This document shows positions 37,601 to 48,281 of a stretch of 64,000 bases of DNA, in pieces. The position numbers were made by a program, and so were the translations under genes. Each line of letters opens with the position of its first letter. Positions within the stretch are counted from its first letter, which is position 1. The stretch covers positions 7,378,001 to 7,442,000 of the forward strand of contig CANTUV010000014.1 in assembly GCA_947685225.1 (NCBI GenBank), in the 5' to 3' direction. Source of the stretch: Garcia nutans (Eukaryota > Streptophyta > Magnoliopsida > Malpighiales > Euphorbiaceae). A model generated the notes under the pieces. The model saw only the letters and a list, made by a program, of their open reading frames with translations, ran no database searches and was not told the DNA's origin.

Positions 37601-38236
37601 ATGGCGCCTTTTGAAGCTTTGTATGGTAGGAGGTGCAGAACTCCTTTGTATTGGGAGGAAGTAGGCGATAGAAGAATTGAAGGCCCAGAGATTTTACAGT
37701 ATAGTTTAGAGAAAGTGCCAGTCATCCAGAGCCGTATTCGAACTGCTTTCAGTAGGCAAAAGAGCTATGCAGACCTTAAGAGGAGACACTTAGAATTTGC
37801 TGCAGGAGATAAGGTGTTTCTTAAAGTGTCACCTTTCAAGGGAGTTATGAGATTTGGTAAAAAGGGTAAGCTAGCTCCGCGATTTATCGGTCCGTATGAG
37901 GTGTTGGAGCGTGTGGGAGAAGTGGCATATAGATTGGCATTACCACCAGCATTAGAAGCGGTCCATCCGACTTTTCATGTCTCTATGCTGAGGAAATATG
38001 TTGCAAATCCTGAGCATGTGTTGGCTCCAGAGACGATAGAGATCAGTAATGATTGTTCCTATAAAGAACAACCTGTTAAAATCTTAGATCGTCAAGTGAA
38101 ACAACTGCGCAACAAAGATGTAGTATCCGTAAAGGTTTTATGGCGTAATCACTCTATTGATGAGTGCACCTGGGAATTGGAGGAAACTGTGAAATCTACA
38201 TACCCTCATTTGTTTGAATCCTCAGGTATTTTCTAA
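34583..38236 (+). CDS. Tekay pol polyprotein: protease, RT, RNase H, integrase, chromodomain
   Basis: Open without interruption from the codon after the TAG (34580-34582) to TAA at 38234. Aspartic protease motif DPGATHSF at 34855 (Pro where many have Ser). RT from about 35410, with active site FIDD at 35858-35869. RNase H begins at YCDASG (36299) and ends with HPGKANVVADALSRK. The integrase zinc finger uses His at 36974 and 36995 and Cys at 37085 and 37094. Catalytic triad: Asp 37184, Asp 37367, Glu 37475, with 35 residues between the last two (DD35E). A GPY/F module (GKLAPRFIGPYEV, 37866) precedes a C-terminal chromodomain (VSVKVLWRNHSIDECTWE, about 38120-38175). All catalytic residues I can check are present. 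It shares one frame with gag, so it would be made as a gag-pol fusion cut by the protease; both stops block that here. Confidence 0.93.
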   Translation, partial: GQQGRGYQGYQYQQGRGYGAANNGNQQNNQGQNARAVQPAGQGNNQNQNQNQGQNQNYARVFNLNNQQAQTDNNVLQGTLSICSFDAHILMDPGATHSFISPSFASRLSITPETMDMPLLVHTPLGEEVESVNVYKGCMVQVRDVNLPADLVILDVIDFDVILGMDWLAKHGGKMDCRNKTVMFDYEEGKSVTFIGSKIDGPSRLISSLRARKLMRKGCDAYLVSIRDVRKEEAKLEEVPVARDFVDVFPDDLPGLPPEREIEYFIDLVPGTNPISMPPYRMAPAELKELREQLNDLLQKGYIRPSISPWGAPVLFVKKKDGTMRLCIDYRQLNKVTVKNRYPLPRIDDLFDQLQGARFFSKIDLRSGYHQLRVRKEDIPKTAFRTRYGHYEFLVMSFGLTNAPAAFMDLMNRVFSPYLDRFVVVFIDDILIYSRTKEEHEQHLRSVLQTLREHQLYANFSKCEFWLDRVVFLGHVISAEGVQVDPKKVEAVMDWPRPKTVTDIRSFLGLAGYYRRFVKDFSRIAAPLTKLTRKGVKFVWDDTCEESFTTLKERLTTAPVLILPEGTEGYAVYCDASGIGLGCVLMQHGRVVAYASRQLKKHEVNYPTHDLEMAAVVFALKIWRHYLYGVTCEIFTDHKNLKYVYAQKDLNLRQRRWVEFLEDYDYSIQYHPGKANVVADALSRKSLGSLSHISAHRRPLISDIHQLIGDGWIFLLSNKEVVGHTGVFLANLVARLSFLDRIVSTQSKDTELETIRQRVLKGEDKEFRIDEQGVLRFGSRLCVPMIDDLRESILKEAHSSRYTVHLGSTKMYHDLKQLYWWKGMKNDIATFVSQCLPCQQVKYEHHKPAGLLKELPLPECKWERVTMDFVVGLPKTLGGYDSIWVIVDRLTKSAHFLPVSTKYTAAQYAKLYLNSIVSLHGIPVSIVSDRGTQFTSRFWQKFQEGLGTVQHLSTAFHPQTDGQSERTIQTLEDMLRLCVLDFGGSWADHLPLVEFAYNNSYQASIGMAPFEALYGRRCRTPLYWEEVGDRRIEGPEILQYSLEKVPVIQSRIRTAFSRQKSYADLKRRHLEFAAGDKVFLKVSPFKGVMRFGKKGKLAPRFIGPYEVLERVGEVAYRLALPPALEAVHPTFHVSMLRKYVANPEHVLAPETIEISNDCSYKEQPVKILDRQVKQLRNKDVVSVKVLWRNHSIDECTWELEETVKSTYPHLFESSGIF

Positions 38237-38779
38237 ATTTCGTGGGCGAAATTCTTAAAGGGGGGTAGAATGTATATTTGGAGTGATAGAATGCATAGTA
38301 TACATAAACATTAACATACATAAGCATTGTCATAACATCATAGTTGTGCATGGCATTTTTGTATTTTTGACTATTGATGCATTTTTGCATTTTGGACTTT
38401 GGACTGTTGATATTGCTATTGATTGAGTTGTCTGACTGATATCGATTGATTTGACATTGATTGAGTTGGGTAATGACGAGTTGAATAGCAGGTTGATCGA
38501 GTTATGTATATTGTTTACATAGTATTAATATTGTTATTGGTCGTGATATTTTATTTGGTTTTGGAAATTGTGTCTTAATGTTATAATGAACTTAACAGGA
38601 GCAAAGCTGGAATAGCCTTTAGTGCTTGGTATTGTGTGGTTATGGTCTGGCCAACCATAACAACATGTATCAGGTAGTCGATGCTTTCCAGTTTTGTGTA
38701 AAACCTAAGTGATAAGGGTTGTCTTGTGGTTATTTTGTTTTGAAATTTCGAGGACGAAATTTTATTAAGGGGGTAAGAT
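38237..38779 (+). other. 3' untranslated region with two polypurine-tract-like sites
   Basis: 543 bp between the pol stop and 3' LTR. Site 1, right after pol: GGGCGAAATTCTTAAAGGGG (38245-38264), continuing GGTAGAA and then TGTATATTTGG, which looks like an LTR start. Site 2, beside the real LTR: GAGGACGAAATTTTATTAAG (38749-38768), continuing GGGGTAAGAT. Only site 2 abuts the 3' LTR. Confidence 0.75.
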
Positions 38780-41618
38780 TGTAAAACCCCTCGGTTTTAT
38801 AATATTTGAATCCGGGGGCAAAATGGTAATTTTGCACCCTTATATTTTGTTTGAACGTATTTGGGTGATTTGGTGCTCTGTTTGATACTCGGGACGATGT
38901 GACGGTCGTTTTGAGTATAATATTGTATTTTTGTGTTCGGGGGCATTTTGGTCATTTAAAATAATTACGGTGTTTAAATGGAATAAAAATATTTTTTTTA
39001 TTTTTTTTATTTTAAAAATAAATACTGAAATCTATTTTGTGTTAAATTTAGTGAAGAGGGATTTAATTGTGAGTTTTAAGTTTGGGGGGTGATTTTTAAT
39101 AATTAAATTGATATTTGAGGTTAATTTAAATAAAATAAATTGAAGTGGGGTTAAAACACAATTTTAGGAAGTGTTTGTGTTATATATAGACCCTAATCAG
39201 CTAGGTTTAGAGTTGGAGACACTCACAAAATCGGGTATTCAATTTAAGAGAATTTTAGAGCAAAATTCGTAGCACCGTCGTTTTGATCCAGCCGCCCGAG
39301 GAAGCCATTGTCGTTCGGCGAGTGAGCATCGGTCGTTCGGCGAGCCACGCGAGCGAAGCCTCCTGTCGTTCGGCGTGCTGCGTGCGTCGTTCGGCGTGTG
39401 GCCACTGGTTCTCGGCCTGCCGTTTTGCCTGGCTCCAGTTTCAGTTTTCAACGTTTCTTTCATTTTTGAGGTTTTTCATTTATTTCTCTTCAATTCTAAT
39501 TCGATCTTTTTCCACAATCACATTCTAGGGTGTTTTTAGGTCTGATAAAACATATTTTGCATCGGATTTAAATTTATTTTCTATTTTTAATTAATTTTCA
39601 AAATGGGAAAAATCTGTAAGTGTTTTTGATAGATTTAACGGTTTTTGATTTAATTAACATACTTACAGTAATAGATCAAGCCTAAAATTTATTGTATCTT
39701 TTTCTAGGGTTTCTAAGGGATGCCTGTATATTTATTTTATATTTTTAGGATTCGTATTTTATTTTTAATTAAATTTTGAATTGGTATAATTTGCTGTCTG
39801 GAATTACTGAAAATTCCAGAAACTTTGATGAATTTTTATAAATCGTAGGTGATGGGTATAAGTCTGAAATTTTAGTATGTTCTGTATTCAGATGTTATTT
39901 ACATATGGTAATTTTTGTAGATCCAGAATCATAATATTTGTTGGGTAAATAAATCATAGACCTGGGCACTACCAGAATGGATCTACTGGTCAGTCCATGT
40001 TGGGTTAATTGTTTGAGGGCTTTTTACGTACTGGATATTTACAAAATTTGGGTATGTTGTATTTTATGAAGTAAATTTAATGTTAAAAATATTTGGGGAA
40101 TTTTTATATAATTTTGTGTATGTATTTATGCATATGTATCCTACTGCCCATTTTAGTAGTTATGATCGGGCAGTATATCGCAAATCGATTTTGGGGGACT
40201 AAATCATTTTGTATGGATCTGAAATTTTGTACGGGGGTCTCTGGAAGGGTGAGGGACCTTCTGGAATTTTTCCAAAATTTTTTAACAGCAGGATTAATTT
40301 ATATGAAATTTCCAAAATTACCCTTATTTCACTAAATACATCGATATTGTGGAAAAAAAAAACTAAGTTTCGCTTTTGGAAACACTTTGCTACGTTTACG
40401 TAAGACTTAGGGGTGAATGTTTTTGCATGAGTATGGTCTGCAAATTTAAATTAAATCATGAGTTGTATGATGGTTGATAAAATGGTCATTTTATTGAATA
40501 ATACTCGATTGACTGTTATTCATGGCATACATGGCATACATTGCACTTCATGTGAGTGAGACGGATTCTGATGAATGATATTGTTGAATCGTATACTTAG
40601 GTGATAATCAGGTCGGTCCTCGGGATCAATAGGATCGAGGAGTTTGCTTATCTCAATAAGTCTGCATATCAGGTAAGTTCATGGGTGTGATTGTTTGTTT
40701 GTGATGTGCTGATGTTTGACTAACAAATGTATATATATATATATATATTAAGCCCTTCTTATATACTATTCCTTCTCTTTGGTATTATATTCCTTCAATA
40801 CCCGAGCCTTTATATGAATGTTTGGGAGACAGAGGAATGTGCTTGTGAATGCTAATATTGTGAATATTATGTTGTTGAAACTTTTCTTGTGTTGTGTGGT
40901 GGTATGTCATACGGGGACGGAGGATCAATTGTGGAAATACTGTAACTATTATTGCATTTGTTTATGAGGTTAAAAACCTCCACTGTACTGATATTGATAC
41001 TGAGGTTGTTATAAGGGTGGATTGTTATTGTTAATTATTACTGATACTGTAACTGTTATTGAGGAGGAATAAGGGAGGATGAATTATTGATATTGGTAGA
41101 CCCCGACATACCACCTTGATTGAATTAATTGTATTTGAGTTACTTGATATTTATAAACTGCTTATATAGTTGTGTTTCTCTGCCTCACATGAACTTACTG
41201 AGCGCCTATATATATAACGCTCACACCCCCTATAGACTGATTTTGCAGGTTGAGGTCCACTGGTAGCATCAGTTGTTTATTTCCATTCTTTCGTTCTTTG
41301 GAATCCTAAAGCTAGTAGGTTAGTGGAGATGTTTCTTCCTTTATAGATTTCTGGATAACCTAAGGGCAGACTGAGTCTGAACCCGTTTCCTTGTAATAAT
41401 GAGATTTAAACATTTGACCATTTTCAGTTAGACGGTATTGTGTTGGCATTGAATAATTGGAACACTTTATATATTGCTTTAGACTAATAATTGAATTTAT
41501 GAGCATAACTTACACTATTTTCCTTTAAGGCATGATCTAACTATTGTTGTCTTAGGCTTGTATAGTTACACGTGAGTGTAACTGTACGCCGGTCACGGTC
41601 CCTAGTTGGGTCGTGACA
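38780..41618 (+). repeat. 3' LTR of the Tekay element
   Basis: 2839 bp, matching the 5' LTR except at 30561, 30562, 31678, 31727, 32305, 32649 and 33050 (5' LTR positions), plus length changes in an A run, the (TA)n run and one C run. Six of the seven substitutions are transitions. Confidence 0.96.
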
Positions 41619-41690
41619 ATTATTTTTTAGGATTTCGCATTCTCTGTTATTTTTTATCTAAAAATTCAACTATTACCTAATGAATATGAA

Positions 41691-41820
41691 AAATTAATTT
41701 TCCACAATAAAATATCACTTTAACATTTCTCTTTTTCTCAAATTAATAATATCAGATACTAATCAATCAATTAATTTGAGAAAAACTTAAAGCGTTGTTT
41801 TATTGTGAAAAAAATAATTT
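41691..41820. other. Imperfect inverted repeat (hairpin) with ~50-bp arms
   Basis: Arms 41691-41746 and 41771-41820 are reverse complements with a few mismatches and one ~6-nt gap (TTTTTCTCAAATTAA against TTAATTTGAGAAAAA next to the 24-nt loop). It could be a minimal foldback element or a small-RNA-type precursor; no target duplication was found. Confidence 0.75.
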
Positions 41821-42595
41821 ATATTTTTTAAAAGAAGAATTGTTTTCATAAATACTATTATTTTTTTAATTTTCTAAAATATTTCATTTATATTTTGTTT
41901 CACAAAAATACGTTAAAAAAAACTAGGCGTTGCTTATATACAACGTTGGGCACTATTTGATTCTTTTAAAACATGTGTACGCTGTATAACAATAGTGGCT
42001 ATGCTTTTTTAATCCAAAAAAAAAAAAATAGTGGCTATGCTTTAAAAAAACAATGGTCATTTATTATTTATTATTTATTTTTTCATTTTTTGTTATAATA
42101 TATAATTTTAAAATATTAATTAAAAATATTAATATTTAATTTCTACTTCTATATAATAAATATTCATATATATCCATATATACTCTTATTTTGAAAATAA
42201 AATTTTAAATTTTATCTACATTAATATATTTCATTTAATTTATATTTTTTAAAATAATTTTAAAATATACTATAAAAGTTATTTAAAAATATTTTTAATA
42301 TATAAAAAATTAATATTGATTCTTTTTTAGTATTTTAAATATTTTATTGTGCAGTATTTTTATTAATTAATTTATATTATATTTTATATTAATTAATTTT
42401 AAATAATATTTTATACACATTTTTATATATTTTTATTTAATATATGTTAATTAATTTATGTTATATTTTATGTTAATTTATATCAATTAATTTTAAATTA
42501 TATTACTTTTTGACAAAAAGACTTTTTTTTTTTAAATATAGTGGATATAGAGATTTAGAATGCACGAAGTTTGTAAATCACAAAAATGACATTTT
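41821..42595. other. AT-rich DNA, no gene seen
   Basis: Extremely AT-rich. A duplicated phrase AATAGTGGCTATGCTTT occurs at about 41992 and 42029. No coding signal. Confidence 0.55.
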
Positions 42596-43690
42596 ATATA
42601 TAACATATATCGACATATATAAACATATACTAATATATATTGATATATAACTGCATATATGTAATATATATATATATATCTAGTTATATGTTACATATAT
42701 TCACGTATACCAATATATATTGTTACTCTTTAGTTAAAATATGTGTAATATATACTAACATATATCGATATATATTCACATATACCCACATATATGAAAT
42801 ATATATTATTATTCTTTTGCAACATATACTTATATATATCTAATTATATGTAACATATACCAACATATATTATTATTATTATTTTCAATATATATGGTTA
42901 TATGTAACATATACTCACATATACCAACATATTATTCTTTAGTTAAAGTATATATTATATATACCGATAAATATATCAACGTATACCAGCAGATACCAAT
43001 ATATACCTACATATATATCATATCTATCTAGTTATATATAACATATACCAACATATATTAATATATACTGACATATACCTATATATATGTAATATAATAT
43101 ATATATGTGTGTGTGTATGTGTAATATATATCGACATATACTCACATATATATAACACGTATATATCTAATTATATGTAACATGTATATCAACATATATT
43201 ATTGTTCTTTTAAGTATATTTAGCTATATGTAACATATAGCCGCATATAAATAAATATATAAAATAATTATACACCGACACATATCCACATATATACAAA
43301 CATATCAATATATACCTATATATACTTTAGCATATACCTATATATACACACATATATATCCAAATATATTGATATATACTCACATATACTTTAACATATA
43401 CTTCCATATGTCCATATATATCATTATTTAGTTAAAAACATATGCAACATATACTTATATGCACATATCAATTCATTCTTCAGTTAAAGTATATGTAATA
43501 TATATATATATATATTCACATATATCATACTTTAGTTAAAATATATGTAATATATATCTATAAATACTATTTTTTTAGTTAAAGTATATATAATATATAT
43601 TTACATATATCATTTTTTAATTAAAATATATATAATATATACCTACAAATAATATTTTTTAGTTAAAGTATATGTAACATATATCTACAT
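42596..43690. repeat. AT-rich minisatellite of ACATATAY-type units
   Basis: About 1.1 kb of degenerate repeats built on CATATATA, ATATACC and ACATATAT phrases, with an interspersed TCTTTAGTTAAAGTATAT phrase recurring at intervals (e.g. 42724, 42935, 43479, 43580, 43657). The larger period is irregular. Open frames inside are repeat artefacts. Confidence 0.8.
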
Positions 43691-45161
43691 ATATCCACTT
43701 AATATTCTTTAGTAAAAAAAAACATTAAAAAAATTTAAAATAATATAAATTATTTTGATTAATATGTTTTTATAATATATAATTTAAATTTAATTAGTAT
43801 AATTAATTAATTAGTAACTAATTATGAAATTATAAAGATCTTTTCACTTTCATTCAAATCCAAATATTTTAATTTTAAAAATGACTTCAATATACTTTCT
43901 CCACCTATATTTGAACTCGTATTCTTTATATTTATCTTTACTTGAGTAAATGTCACCTTCTTTACCTCTCCAGTACAGTGCTTGAATTAATATAATGTGA
44001 GAAAATAAACTCTTTTCCTATTGGTTACACATTAAATCTTCTTCGTCCACTTTTTCATGATAATACGTTGAAATAATCGTGCATTAAGATTGGCTTCATT
44101 TTATTTTGTTGTATTATAAACCCAATTAGTAGGCGAAAAAAGTAAAAAAGAAGGAGAAGGAGGCTGCAATGGAAAACGAAAAGAAGAAATAACGTAAAAA
44201 GGAAAAAAAAGTAGAAAGGAAGAGAAAATGAAAGAAGAAAATAAAAAAAAAAAAGTGCAGTATTTTTTAAAAAACAAAACATAAAATAAGGTAAAAATGA
44301 AAAATGAAAAGGTTAAAAATAAAAAATAAACTAACAGTAAGTAAAATTAAAAATAAAACTTAAAATATAGTATATAGTGTAATTTTCTCAAAAAAAAAAA
44401 AATATTAATGTATAAGTTTGTTTACACCCAAATTGGAATGGCCTAGCAAAGAGCACCAAGCCTAAACCAAAAGGAAAGCCCAACAAGAAGGAACTAAGAT
44501 CTGCAACCATTCCCACGCCTCAGCAACGTAGGAGAGCCTCAAATCCATGTAAGCATGATTCTAGTGGTTACAATAGAAGTCGAGAAAGAAGGATCAGTGG
44601 ATTTTAAAATTAAAAAGAAGAAAGAGAGAAAGGGCTCATCGTCAACATCCAAGAAAACAACTCAGACAAATTACAACAAGCTTTTAGAACACCTAAATTA
44701 ACTTTCTGCATTAGTTTTTCAGTTTTTCTTCAGCTAAATTGTTAGATTAATCTTTGTAATTTATTTAAACTCTTGTTATTCAGTATTTATTTATTTTGTA
44801 AGGATCTTTTCGAAGTAGTTGTTTAGCTCAAATAATTGTTTCGAATTTAATTCCATAGAGATGTTGGTATTGTTGTAGAATTCAAATAAATTTTCTAGAG
44901 TTTGAGAGTTTTGTGTTTCTTATGATCCTTCAGAGAAACATAATAATTGTTTAAGTTTATCTCTGATACATCCATTCCCTAGTTCAATTAAAAGGCTAAT
45001 ATGTTATTATTTCTACTTGAGAGAAACAAAATTAAAGTTTTATTGAATTTGTTAATATTAATATTTTAATTCTTATTTATAAAATTGTAAAAACTTTTGC
45101 TTCACCTTAATTATTGATATTTTAGTTTAATTATAAAATAATTTGATCTTCGAGTTACTAT
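43691..45161. other. No recognisable gene
   Basis: AT-rich DNA including a purine-rich stretch (44130-44270). The segment 44415-44700 is less AT-rich and looks transcribed or transposon-derived, but I could not link it to a family. Confidence 0.45.
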
Positions 45162-45429
45162 GAGGGTGTTTCTCAAAACTTAAAAGCTGGTCAAAACTGC
45201 TTATAAGCTGTTTTTAGATTATAAGTTGTTTATTTAAGTGTTTCTGAAAACTTAAATAGTAGATTATAATCTGATTTTAATCAGTTTTTTAAAAGTTGGG
45301 TTTTGCTACTTTTTTTTAAGCACTTATTTTTTAAGCAGTTTTGACCAAGTAAAAGACCATACTATCCCTACCTAATCTTCAATATTCCAAATTTGTCTAC
45401 CTTATACAATTTAGTTCCCATCAAAAAAA

Positions 45430-45465
<36 letters not shown>

Positions 45466-45466
45466 A

Positions 45467-45497
<31 letters not shown>

Positions 45498-45764
45498 GCA
45501 AAATAAATTTTGAATTGATATTTAAAAAATTATTTTTATACAATAAATAAACTTATGGACAGTTTGGTCATTTTGACAGTTTCTACAATTAAAAACTGAT
45601 TATAAGCTGATTTTACAGAAACACTTAACTGATTATAAACTGATTATCAGCTGATTATTAGCTAGTTTACAGAAACGCTTAACTGCTTATTTTTAATCTG
45701 ATTATAATCTAAAAATCACTTATTCACGATAAGCTGAAAAGCTCCAGTTTTGAGAAACACCCTC
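45162..45764. mobile_element. Non-autonomous inverted-repeat transposon (MITE-like), 603 bp
   Basis: Terminal inverted repeats begin GAGGGTGTTTCTCAAAACT at both ends (19 of 19 outer bases match), and the inversion extends inward with AAGCTG/CAGCTT and GATTATAA/TTATAATC phrases. No open frame. TAT occurs on both sides, compatible with a 3-bp duplication, but short and low-complexity. The family is not settled (PIF/Harbinger-like or hAT-like). Confidence 0.8.
45432..45498. repeat. (TTA)n microsatellite inside the MITE
   Basis: Two ATT/TTA runs separated by AAATTTT, near the centre of the element. Confidence 0.93.
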
Positions 45765-45893
45765 TATATATGATTTGGCATTATTTAATAATTATAGGAG
45801 TTAATTAGTAATTTACAATAAATAATTTTAAATTTAGTGTAAGGTAATTAAACATCCTTTTGAAGAATGAGCCACAAAAAAAAGTAAAAAATC

Positions 45894-46223
45894 CAGTGTT
45901 ATTAAAATCGGATCGGACCGGCCGGTCGGACCGGTTAAACCGGGAACCAGCTGCCAGTCCGGTTCGGTTTTTATATTTTTCAAAATAAATTAAAAACCGG
46001 ATTTTTAAATTGAACCGGTCAAAACCGGCCGGTTTTGACCAAAAACCGGTTGAAAAATTATTTTTTCAAATAAAATTTTATTTTTTTTACTTAAAAAACA
46101 TATTTTCCTAATAAAATATTAAAATAAAAAAAATTAAAAATCCGGTTCAACCGTTTCAACTCGGTCAGACCGTGAATCAGTAGGGAGACCGGTTTAATAG
46201 CCGGTCCGGTTCTGAAAACACTG
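45894..46223. mobile_element. hAT-type MITE with exact 8-bp target duplication
   Basis: 330 bp; inverted ends CAGTGTTATTAAAATCGGA and CAGTGTTTTCAGAACCGGA (right end read on the other strand). Flanked by exact copies of aaaaaatc at 45886-45893 and 46224-46231; 8-bp duplications are the signature of hAT transposases. The interior is rich in CCGGTT/AACCGG phrases that pair with each other, as in a widespread plant MITE group. No coding capacity. Confidence 0.92.
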
Positions 46224-46231
46224 AAAAAATC

Positions 46232-47749
46232 ACAAAAATTTAAGAGAGAAATAAAGTGGAAAAGAGAATAACAATGGCCACACTGTTTCGATGAGGAGCA
46301 GAGTTGCACTGGCTTCATTTTGTGGGTGATCATTATCGTTTCGGGGTCTCATCGAAAGTGATATCATTCGACTTACTGCCCTGTCGTTTAGGGTCTTTTA
46401 TGATTAAATATTAAATTATTCTTTTATGATTAAATATTAAATTAAGTTGTTGGCTGTGAAATTAATGTTAAGTTGAAATGAATTTATTACGCTCCCTTCA
46501 CATATATAAAATATATTAAAGTGATAAATTTTATTTATAAATAAGTATTATTTTATAAAAATTAAAATTATTTTATAATTTTTATTTTAAATTTATTCAT
46601 CTATAATTTAAAAAAAAAGTTTAAAACTTAATTTTTCTAAATTGCTACAATTCTCAGTAAGTAATAATTACTAAAGGAGAAAGTAATTTAATAAAATTAT
46701 TGTATAAAATAGATTATTATACAGTTTTTTAAAATTTTTGTATTAAATTTTAAAATAATATATATTTATAAACGGAAAGAGTATTTAACTGAGGGAGAAC
46801 ATATGAACTTTTACACATAATGTCTAAGTGTAGGAGCACATTTTATAAATAGGAAAAAAATAGGTTATTTCATGAATTCATAATTTTCAAATTAATTTAT
46901 TGAATTCTAAAAATTAATTGAATTAATTGAAGATTAATGGAGTCATGGTTGAATTGGAAAAGTGATTTAGGGTTTAGTCATTACAATTATAAGAACCTGG
47001 ATAAAAGAAATTACTAGCTTAGGATGGAAAAATCTTTAGCAATATATATATATATATATTGGGATTGCTACTTTATTTTTATAATTAAATTTTTAGTATG
47101 AATGATGTTCATTCAATATCTTTGTACAATGTTGTGTATAAACTCATATTTTAAAAAGAAAATTGTTAAACTTAATAATATATTTTAATAATAAAACTTT
47201 TTTTAGTATATTTTAATAATAAAATGATATATTTTTGTGTATTTTTAGAGTGGTCTTGTCAAATTGAAAGTAATTCTAAGTACAGTCTCCATCAGTCTTT
47301 GATAACCTTAATCAACGCTACTAACTTTAATAGATTTTAGTGGATCAAGCACTAATCCAAAATGTATGTGCCCGAAATATTCGGTAAATTAATTCAAGCC
47401 AAAGTGGCAATGATAATAGATTTTCAAATGTATCCTACCTTAATTTCAAACATCGTTGATAAGCCAATCTTCCAAAGAAACAAATACCAATTAATAAGAG
47501 GAAATCAAAACGGTAAATTTCCACTGACTGCAGAAGTGGAAATCTGAAAATCATAAATTCAACCAAATTATCATAACACCAAAATATTAGAAAATTCTAT
47601 TATAACAAAACAAAGATTTTAGAATCTTGAATTATATAAATAATTTGAATTTGGGGTTTTAAAAAAATAAAATTATTCATATTTATATATATTACATTAT
47701 TTTTAAAGGTAAAAAAAATAAGTGCTAAATGTTAATTTATAATTTGATT
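46232..47749. other. No recognisable gene
   Basis: AT-rich. A 25-bp direct duplication (CTTTTATGATTAAATATTAA at 46393 and 46418) and an (AT)n run near 47042-47060 are the only structures seen. A 61-codon frame at 47362-47547 shows no family features. Confidence 0.5.
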
Positions 47750-48243
47750 AAATTTCACTAGTCGTCCATGATAAGTTTACCAATGCATATTTTCATCATT
47801 TATTTTTAAATCGTCCCATAATCATCTCTAAAATTTACCGTCAGTTTTCATTAGCGTCTTTTCGTCTATTTTTTCAACCAAATATTTAACAAAATTGACG
47901 TAGCATCTGATGTGGTAAATGACATATTATGCCACATTATTTACAAAAACTGACCTGGTGCCATGTTAACTGTCACATTAGCTTATTTAAAATTGCTTAA
48001 AAATTTTAATAAAAGCTGATATATTGTCATGTCAACTGCTACATCAATTTATTTAAAATTACTTAAAAATTCTCATATTGAGATACAAGACTGATAAAAT
48101 TACCAAATAACTTACTTTTTTTTTACTATACCCCATCACATGAAAACTTTATTACTATATTTATATTTAAACAATACAGTTTTGAAAAATTATAAATTAT
48201 AAAATAATTTTATTTAATAATTAAATAAAAATTTATTAATTTG
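47750..48243 (+). repeat. Left arm of a long inverted repeat
   Basis: About 490 bp matching the reverse complement of 53665-54168. The outer end reads AAATTTCACTAGTCGTCC, the partner AAATTTCATTAGTTGTCC. The pair looks like the long terminal inverted repeats of a foldback or Mutator-like element, old and diverged; the Ty3 element lies between the arms. Confidence 0.78.
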
Positions 48244-48281
48244 ATTAGCAAATTCAAGGGTAAATTATTAAAGACCCATTT

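Larger units (their letters stand above)
30240..41618 (+). mobile_element. Near-complete Tekay-clade Ty3 LTR retrotransposon (chromovirus)
   Basis: 11.4 kb. LTRs at 30240-33084 and 38780-41618 are almost identical, and the 5-bp target duplication attat lies at 30235-30239 and 41619-41623. Order: 5' LTR, iMet PBS, gag with two zinc knuckles, protease, RT, RNase H, integrase, GPY/F module, chromodomain, polypurine tract, 3' LTR. Long LTRs plus a C-terminal chromodomain after integrase fit the Tekay (Del) clade, whose chromodomain is thought to steer integration to heterochromatin. Two in-frame stops split gag from pol. Seven substitutions between the LTRs, found by eye, imply a recent insertion. 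Confidence 0.95.

Noticed and set aside
42640..42843. 67-codon frame rich in Ile/Tyr/Thr
   Set aside because: Translation of the AT minisatellite only.
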